Shown here: piece by piece, positions 6,588 to 11,383 of the stretch
How the letters are laid out: each line of letters begins with the position of its first letter
Position numbering within the stretch: the first letter of the stretch is position 1
Source: Clostridia bacterium
GTDB taxonomy: Bacteria > Bacillota > Clostridia > Oscillospirales > Acutalibacteraceae
Assembly (NCBI GenBank): GCA_017552845.1
Contig: JAFZOE010000041.1
Location: forward strand, 1 to 11,383
Direction: 5' to 3'
Length of the DNA: 11,383 bases
Program-made: the position numbers and the translations under genes
The notes under the pieces: model-generated
Database searches by the model: none
The model's input: the letters and a program-made list of their open reading frames with translations, nothing else
Told to the model about the DNA's origin: nothing

Positions 6588-8359
6588 CAGTAATCCTCCT
6601 TATTTGACTCGGCGACTTTTATCTGATAGCTGAGATCGTCGGAAATCTTCTTGAATTCATCGTTTACGTTCTCTTCGGGAACGTATTTGAATCTGCCTAT
6701 CGCCTCTCTGACGGGCAGGGCGACTATCTCATTGATATTCGCGCCGTTGCCGAGGGCGGCGAGCGATTCATCATAATACTTGATGACAAGCTTCATCATG
6801 CAATACTGCTTGTTGAGCGAGGAATAAGTATCAACCTCGTGGAATGCAAGCTGGTGAAGGAAGTCTTCGCGGATTGACCTCGCCGCCTCCATCTTGAGAC
6901 GGTCGGATGGCGAGAGAGCATCCATACCGACGAGCTTGACTATTTCATCGAGCGAGGCCTCATCCGAGAGCAGAGCCATGATTCTGCCGCGAAGGACCGT
7001 CCACTCGGGATTGACATTTTCATTGAACCATTTGCCTAGGGAATCGGCGTAGTTCGAGTAGCTGGTAAGCCAGTTGATGGCGGGGAAATGTCTCTTATAA
7101 GCAAGAGCCGAATCGAGGCCCCAGAAAACCTTGACGATACGAAGGGTTGCCTGGGAAACGGGCTCTGAAATATCGCCGCCGGGAGGCGAAACCGCGCCGA
7201 TAACCGAGAGGGCGCCCTCACGCTCATCCGAGCCGAGTGAGATAACTCTGCCCGCTCTCTCATAGAACTGAGCCAGACGGCTGCCGAGGTATGCGGGGTA
7301 GCCCTCTTCGCCGGGCATTTCTTCAAGTCTGCCCGACATTTCGCGGAGCGCTTCTGCCCATCTTGAGGTTGAATCCGCCATAAGGGCTACGGAATAGCCC
7401 ATATCCCTGAAGTATTCGGCGATTGTGATGCCGGTATAAATCGAAGCTTCGCGCGCGGCAACGGGCATATCGGAGGTGTTCGCAATAAGAACGGTCCTCT
7501 CCATCAGCGACCTGCCCGTGTGCGGATCGATAAGTTCGGGGAACTCATTGAGAACGTCGGTCATTTCGTTTCCGCGCTCGCCGCAGCCGATATAGACAAC
7601 TATGTCAGCCTCGGCCCATTTTGCGAGTTGGTGCTGGGTAACGGTTTTGCCGCTGCCGAAGGGGCCGGGAATAGCCGCGACACCGCCCTTCGCTATCGGG
7701 AAAAGAGCGTCAACAACGCGCTGACCGGTAACGAGCGGAATATCGGGTGAGATCTTCTTTGCATAAGGTCTGCCGCGTCTGACGGGCCACTTCTGCATAA
7801 GAGTCAGGGTGAAATCCTTGCCGTCATCGGTCTTTATCGAGCCGATTCTATCGGTGATCTTGTATTCACCCGCGTTTATTTCGGAAACCGTGCCCGAAAC
7901 GGCCGGGGGAACCATAATCTTATGAAGGACAACGTCGGTCTCTTTGACTGTGCCGAGAATGTCGCCGCCGACAACTTTGTCGCCAACCTTGACACAAGGC
8001 TCGAAATTCCAGAGAGCGTCTCTGTCGAGCGCGGGGACTTCAATACCTCTCGTGAGGTTATTGCCCGCGAGCTCCCTGATTTTTTCAAGCGGTCTCTGGA
8101 TACCGTCGAATATACCTTTGATAAGGCCGGGACCAAGCTCGACGCTCAGCGGCTCTTCGGTGGATTCGACGGGCTCGCCGGTCTTGATGCCGGAAGTCTC
8201 CTCATAGACCTGAATGGACGCCCTGTCGCCGCGCATCTCGATAATCTCGCCGATAAGGCGGGCATCGGATACACGCACAACGTCAAACATATTGGCGTCT
8301 CTCATGCCGGAGGCCACGACAAGCGGGCCGGCAATTTTAGTTATAACACCGGTACTCAT
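6587..8359 (-). CDS. ntpA: V-type ATPase subunit A (catalytic head subunit)
   Basis: 590 residues, the usual length. Residues about 5-70 form the beta barrel and about 110-190 the non-homologous bulge that marks V/A-type A subunits against F-type beta. Walker A is GPFGSGKT (232-239, with K238). The catalytic glutamate is E261 in the GER motif (260-262). Walker B is SVALMADS (323-330, with D329), followed by the conserved SRWAEALREMSGRLEEMPGE region. All catalytic residues are present, so an active ATPase is expected. It lies 19 bases after subunit F. Its AAAGG (8371-8375) is 11 bases from the ATG, a longer and weaker arrangement than that of K or B. It shares a base with subunit B downstream. 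Confidence 0.97.
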   Translation of the reverse strand: MSTGVITKIAGPLVVASGMRDANMFDVVRVSDARLIGEIIEMRGDRASIQVYEETSGIKTGEPVESTEEPLSVELGPGLIKGIFDGIQRPLEKIRELAGNNLTRGIEVPALDRDALWNFEPCVKVGDKVVGGDILGTVKETDVVLHKIMVPPAVSGTVSEINAGEYKITDRIGSIKTDDGKDFTLTLMQKWPVRRGRPYAKKISPDIPLVTGQRVVDALFPIAKGGVAAIPGPFGSGKTVTQHQLAKWAEADIVVYIGCGERGNEMTDVLNEFPELIDPHTGRSLMERTVLIANTSDMPVAAREASIYTGITIAEYFRDMGYSVALMADSTSRWAEALREMSGRLEEMPGEEGYPAYLGSRLAQFYERAGRVISLGSDEREGALSVIGAVSPPGGDISEPVSQATLRIVKVFWGLDSALAYKRHFPAINWLTSYSNYADSLGKWFNENVNPEWTVLRGRIMALLSDEASLDEIVKLVGMDALSPSDRLKMEAARSIREDFLHQLAFHEVDTYSSLNKQYCMMKLVIKYYDESLAALGNGANINEIVALPVREAIGRFKYVPEENVNDEFKKISDDLSYQIKVAESNKEDY

Positions 8360-8378
8360 ATTAAATCATACCTTTCTG

Positions 8379-8690
8379 TCAGGATAAAATATCGCTGCCT
8401 ACGGCCTTCTCGACAAATTTGCTGACATTGTCGAGACCGAGGCCTGTATTGCCTCTGACACCCGGAATCGGGATGATTGCGGGCAGAGGTCTTGAAGCGT
8501 AGCGCTCGAGCTCGGCGCCCATGGCCGTCGCAAGCTGCTCCGTGATATATATTACTGCATAATCCGCCTCCGCGAGGCCCCTGAGGATTTTAGTCCCCTC
8601 GGCGGCATCGTCCGCGGGAAAAATATTGACTCCGAGCGAGGCAAAGCCGTAGATACTGTCTTTATCGCCCAATGCGGCTATCTTATACAT
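8379..8690 (-). CDS. V-type ATPase subunit F (central stalk)
   Basis: 103 residues, the family's normal size. The N-terminal GDKDSIYGFASLGVNIFP (8-25), the middle AVIYITEQLA (45-54) and the late PAIIPIPG and GNTGLG segments are typical of the small Rossmann-like subunit F. It binds subunit D at the bottom of the shaft and can regulate ATPase activity. In E. hirae naming this is NtpG. The ATG overlaps the end of subunit C by 8 bases, with GAGGGAG just upstream inside C, so its translation is probably coupled to C. Confidence 0.93.
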   Translation of the reverse strand: MYKIAALGDKDSIYGFASLGVNIFPADDAAEGTKILRGLAEADYAVIYITEQLATAMGAELERYASRPLPAIIPIPGVRGNTGLGLDNVSKFVEKAVGSDILS

Positions 8691-9648
8691 AAAGCTCCCT
8701 CACTCTCTGCTGAATTACATCTTTGGGCACTCCGCTCGCCTTTGCCGAGAGAATGATTCTCACATTCTTTATCTCGGCGAGCTTGCCGTAATAATAGGCA
8801 ACCGCGGCGTCGGGGCCGAAAATCTCATGCTTATACTCTCTTGCCCTGCGGGTGATGTAATTGTCGCAGAACATTTCGAGAGCCGTGAAATCACCGTCCG
8901 CATAATCTGCAAGGATTCCGAGTCCGGCGTCTGTCACAAGCTGAGCAAGCTCCTCTTTCTCATAAACTGCGTTTACGAGCTTCTGGGCATCGATCTTTCC
9001 GCATCCGCTTACGGCATCAAGGGCGAACTGCCTTGATTTACCTGTTGAAGCACAACGCCTCGCAGTTTTGATATCGGAAACTGCGGCAGTCAGTGTGTGA
9101 ATCTCCCTGAGAAGTTCGCTATCTGATTTCTCCGCAAATCTCAGCTTTGCCGCGGCGCATTCCTTATCAATTATGATTTCGGTCAGCTGGCCGCTCTCCT
9201 TCTCGGTATATGCGTGATATGCCTTATCCGCACAATCCGCAAGATATTCGGGAAGCAGTGAGAATTCTCCCTCGTCAATGGCTTTGACTATTGTCTCGGA
9301 AGGGCAGAGAGAGGGCACGGTCATATATTCCGAAATTTTAAGATCTGAAAACTTCGCCTTGATTGCGGCTTTGAGATTTGCAAAATCATTGCCGATAATC
9401 ATCGCGTCGAGAAGATCTCTGTCGGGAACGCTCTCTGCGATAAAACGCCAGACCGTTTCGGTCTCCGTCTCGCAGATATCATAAGCGGAATTTCCCGACG
9501 GCTCGCTCCAGCCTTTGTCAGTCAATATTCTCAAGGCGGCGCTGAAGCTTTCCGCGGCAATCAGGCGGTCAAAATCCTGCTGGGAGAGCATTTTAAGCTC
9601 ATTGGCCCTGATTCTCGCCACGGCGTAAGCGTATTCGGTTTCGCGCAT
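8683..9648 (-). CDS. ntpC: V-type ATPase subunit C (rotor-to-ring connector, d/AC39 type)
   Basis: 321 residues, nearly all helical by composition and of typical length. The N-terminus Y-AYAVARIRANE (6-17) and the C-terminal block from FGPDAAVAYYYGKLAEIKN to VRIILSAKASGVP, ending in RVRELYV, are the recognisable signatures of the AC39/NtpC family. The protein is a funnel-shaped adapter sitting on the K ring that receives the D-F shaft. It begins 16 bases after the end of subunit E, with GGTGAGAG just upstream. It overlaps subunit F by 8 bases. Confidence 0.93.
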   Translation of the reverse strand: MRETEYAYAVARIRANELKMLSQQDFDRLIAAESFSAALRILTDKGWSEPSGNSAYDICETETETVWRFIAESVPDRDLLDAMIIGNDFANLKAAIKAKFSDLKISEYMTVPSLCPSETIVKAIDEGEFSLLPEYLADCADKAYHAYTEKESGQLTEIIIDKECAAAKLRFAEKSDSELLREIHTLTAAVSDIKTARRCASTGKSRQFALDAVSGCGKIDAQKLVNAVYEKEELAQLVTDAGLGILADYADGDFTALEMFCDNYITRRAREYKHEIFGPDAAVAYYYGKLAEIKNVRIILSAKASGVPKDVIQQRVRELYV

Positions 9649-9664
9649 TATCTCTCACCGCCTG

Positions 9665-10255
9665 TCAAAAAATAATTTCGCTGATTTTTTCTTTATAGAT
9701 ATCCGATTTCTCTTCGATTACGGATTCAAAAGAGCAGTCTATCGCAATATTGCCGTAATCGAGGAAGATACCGCTGGCTATGTTTTCGGGTTTATCGGAA
9801 AGAGTGCAATCCGCTCCCTTTGCGGCAAGCGCACTTTTAAGATTAGCCTCAAAATCCGCGGGCTTTCTGCTTAAATCCCTCTCGCCGAGCGAGGCGGTGC
9901 ATTTGCCGCTCATCGCATTCTCCGCAGCAAGTTTTATTATCGCGGGGAAGTATTTATCGGCTGGCAGATTATTGAGCGCTTCAATCAGCTTCGCAAGCGT
10001 TTCATTGACCGCCTCAACCTTTGCGGCGAGGATAGTCTGCCTTGAAATCTGCGAAGCGGCGGATTTTGCCATCTTAATTACGGTTTCGCCGTCGGCAGCC
10101 GCCTTCTTTTCCGCTTCAGCAGCTATGGCTCTGCCTTTCTCCTCAGCTTCGGCGGCAATCTTTTCGCACTGCTTTGCCGCTCTCGCTTCAATATCCGAAC
10201 ACAGCCACCCGGAATCGGTATTTATCTTTTCCAGTATTTTCTCGAGTCCTGTCAT
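9665..10255 (-). CDS. ntpE: V-type ATPase subunit E (peripheral stalk)
   Basis: 196 residues, normal for subunit E. Residues about 1-90 are one long Ala/Glu/Lys/Arg-rich helix (EKIAAEAEEKGRAIAAEAEK region) with coiled-coil character. Residues about 100-196 form the C-terminal globular part that caps the top of the head (LGERDLSRKPADF; IASGIFLDYGNIAIDCSFES). With its partner G/H it makes the stator that stops the head from turning. That partner was not found in this window and is presumably upstream beyond the right edge, as in E. hirae. It starts 10 bases after subunit K; the ribosome-binding site GAGGAT (10262-10267) overlaps the K stop codon. Confidence 0.92.
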   Translation of the reverse strand: MTGLEKILEKINTDSGWLCSDIEARAAKQCEKIAAEAEEKGRAIAAEAEKKAAADGETVIKMAKSAASQISRQTILAAKVEAVNETLAKLIEALNNLPADKYFPAIIKLAAENAMSGKCTASLGERDLSRKPADFEANLKSALAAKGADCTLSDKPENIASGIFLDYGNIAIDCSFESVIEEKSDIYKEKISEIIF

Positions 10256-10265
10256 AATTCAATCC

Positions 10266-10751
10266 TCAGACACCGATATTGGCAGTGATATTGAACATGG
10301 CAAGAATTGAAATAAGAAGAGCAAGAACCGCGTAGGTCTCAACCATTGCGGCGAAGATGATTGCTTTACCGCTCTCTTCAGGTCTCTTGGCTACGATTGA
10401 AACGCCCGAAACGGCGGCGTTCGCCTGATGAAGAGCAGAGATAAATCCGCAGATTGCCATAGGAAGGCAGGCCGCGAAATACATGAGCCCCTGAGCGGTG
10501 GTAAGCTGGATGGGAGAGCCGCCCATAACACCTATCTGGGTTAAAAGAAGGAAGGCAATAAGGAAGCCGTAAAGGCCCTGAGTGCCGGGAAGAATTTCAA
10601 GAATAAGAACCTTACCGAATTTTGAGGGATCCTCGGTAACTACACCTGCTGCGGCGCGGCCGACGCGGCCAACACCGATTGCGGAACCGATACCGCCGCC
10701 TACTGCTGCGAGAACGCCTCCGAGAATTGCGAATAAAATGCCGAATGACAT
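10266..10751 (-). CDS. ntpK: V-type ATPase subunit K (membrane rotor ring, two-hairpin c subunit)
   Basis: 161 residues forming four hydrophobic helices as two duplicated hairpins (about 5-30, 47-75, 86-115, 128-155). The second hairpin carries the ion-binding carboxylate E138 (AAMVETYAVLALL). At the matching place the first hairpin has Q58 (LPGTQGLYGF), so there is one carboxylate per four helices, as in V-type rings. All five E. hirae NtpK side-chain ligands for Na+ have counterparts: L54, T57, Q58, Q109 and E138. Na+ coupling is therefore predicted, with H+ less likely. E52 stands where E. hirae has Gln. The gene starts 3 bases after subunit I and has a perfect AAGGAGG, consistent with the many copies needed per ring. 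Confidence 0.96.
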   Translation of the reverse strand: MSFGILFAILGGVLAAVGGGIGSAIGVGRVGRAAAGVVTEDPSKFGKVLILEILPGTQGLYGFLIAFLLLTQIGVMGGSPIQLTTAQGLMYFAACLPMAICGFISALHQANAAVSGVSIVAKRPEESGKAIIFAAMVETYAVLALLISILAMFNITANIGV

Positions 10752-10754
10752 AAC

Positions 10755-11383
10755 TTAGTCCTCCTTGACCTTGTAATATTTTGTATTTGTTCTGAGCGGC
10801 GTGAAGCTTCTGCCTCCGCCCTCATAAAATTTTGCAAAGAATTCAACATACTGAAGTCGGTTTGTGTGAACATAGGTGCCGATAAGATTTATCGCCATAT
10901 TCACAACATGACCGAATATGAATACCGCCGTGAGCATAACCGCCTTGACTGCTTTGTTTGACGGAATGCAGCCGAGGGTGTTGACGACCGTTGCTATAAC
11001 GCCCGTGCAGAGTCCGAGAGCGAGCAGTCTCGAATATGAAAGGATGTCGCTCAGCCAGCCGGAAGCCGTGTTATATAGGCCGTAGAGGCCTATTCCGAGT
11101 TTTCCTGCTATATTCTTTGAGCTTCGCCCTGCGGTCAAAACAATGAGCACGCCGCCCGCTATCGCGAGATATTTGCCGATTGTTGTAAGAATCGCCGGAA
11201 CGGTTACATTGAGTATTCCCGCGCCTATAGGCGCTATGCCGAGAATCAGCAGGAATACGGGCACGCAGTCAAACACGGCGCCGGTTGTGTTCCCCTGCTT
11301 CCACATTTTGACAAACGCGCATCCCAGGCCGAAGAAAAGATGAATGATGCCGAAAAGGAATGAATAGCACAGCAGCGTCATCG
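10755..11383 (-). CDS. ntpI: V-type ATPase subunit I (membrane stator, a-subunit type), C-terminal part
   Basis: The frame is open to the right edge, so the start is outside; about 209 residues are visible of a protein usually around 650 long. Numbering from the Met at 11379-11381, hydrophobic helices lie at about 3-23, 36-62, 66-86, 112-136 and 144-170. The motif LSYSRLLALGL (114-124) contains R118, which corresponds to the essential arginine beside the ring carboxylate in V-ATPase a/I subunits. FGHVVNMAIN (156-165) and NRLQYVEFFAKFYEGGG (174-190, with a second conserved Arg, R175) are also typical. This part forms the two ion half-channels next to the K ring. It is the most upstream operon gene visible; the N-terminal stalk-binding domain lies outside. 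Confidence 0.93.
   Translation of the reverse strand, partial: MTLLCYSFLFGIIHLFFGLGCAFVKMWKQGNTTGAVFDCVPVFLLILGIAPIGAGILNVTVPAILTTIGKYLAIAGGVLIVLTAGRSSKNIAGKLGIGLYGLYNTASGWLSDILSYSRLLALGLCTGVIATVVNTLGCIPSNKAVKAVMLTAVFIFGHVVNMAINLIGTYVHTNRLQYVEFFAKFYEGGGRSFTPLRTNTKYYKVKED
10760..10766 (-). promoter_or_regulatory. Strong ribosome-binding site of subunit K
   Basis: A perfect AAGGAGG on the minus strand, 8 bases before the K start codon and lying inside the last codons of subunit I. It is one of two perfect sites in the operon, the other being that of subunit B at 6595-6601. Confidence 0.8.

Noticed and set aside
8361..8369. Two-codon minus-strand frame (ATG ATT TAA) between subunits F and A, considered as a regulatory mini-ORF
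   Set aside because: Its ATG is only one base from the AAAGG site, too close for normal initiation, so it is most likely chance sequence.
7922..8425. Plus-strand open frame of 167 codons opposite subunits A and F
   Set aside because: It is an antisense shadow of conserved ATPase coding sequence, with no supported ribosome-binding site or domain.
9780..10310. Plus-strand open frame of 176 codons opposite subunit E
   Set aside because: The Ser/Ala-rich product is the mirror of the Ala/Glu/Lys-rich coiled coil of subunit E, not an independent gene.
1..11383. Search for a new defence, mobile or secondary-metabolite system
   Set aside because: Every sizeable frame on the coding strands belongs to a recognised housekeeping or ATPase family, and the gaps are short. 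No repeats, transposase, integrase or toxin-antitoxin pair was seen.

Overview
The window looks like ordinary chromosome from an anaerobic, Gram-positive-type bacterium, probably class Clostridia (Bacillota). The reasons are the Tex, YqeG and secreted metallophosphoesterase sequences, the perfect AAGGAGG ribosome-binding sites, and a V-type (not F-type) ATPase operon in the order known from Enterococcus hirae. No tRNA, rRNA, CRISPR array, insertion sequence or phage gene was seen, and no sign of recent transfer.

Left part (1-4490): four single genes on alternating strands. The 3' part of tex (+) converges on a secreted calcineurin-type phosphoesterase (-), with a bidirectional hairpin terminator between them. 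That phosphoesterase is divergent from a yqeG-like HAD phosphatase (+) across an AT-rich 252-base region, which carries a good extended -10 promoter for the phosphoesterase. The yqeG gene then converges on a membrane-anchored M20 metallopeptidase (-), again with a hairpin terminator between them.

Right part (4548-11383): a tightly packed minus-strand operon for a V/A-type ATPase. In transcription order it reads I (only the C-terminal part is inside), K (c ring), E, C, F, A, B, D. Gaps are 3 to 19 bases, C/F overlap by 8 bases and A/B share one base (TGATG). This equals the E. hirae ntp order I-K-E-C-G-A-B-D, since NtpG is subunit F. The promoter, the rest of I, and any upstream stalk gene lie beyond the right edge.

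Together these subunits make a rotary pump: A3B3 hydrolyses ATP, D and F form the shaft, C links the shaft to the K ring, E belongs to the peripheral stalk, and I carries the ion half-channels. The K subunit keeps all five side chains that bind Na+ in the E. hirae ring (here L54, T57, Q58, Q109, E138), so the pump is predicted to be Na+-coupled. This is the most informative functional inference in the window. No previously undescribed system was found; the remaining findings are variations on known families and regulatory details.
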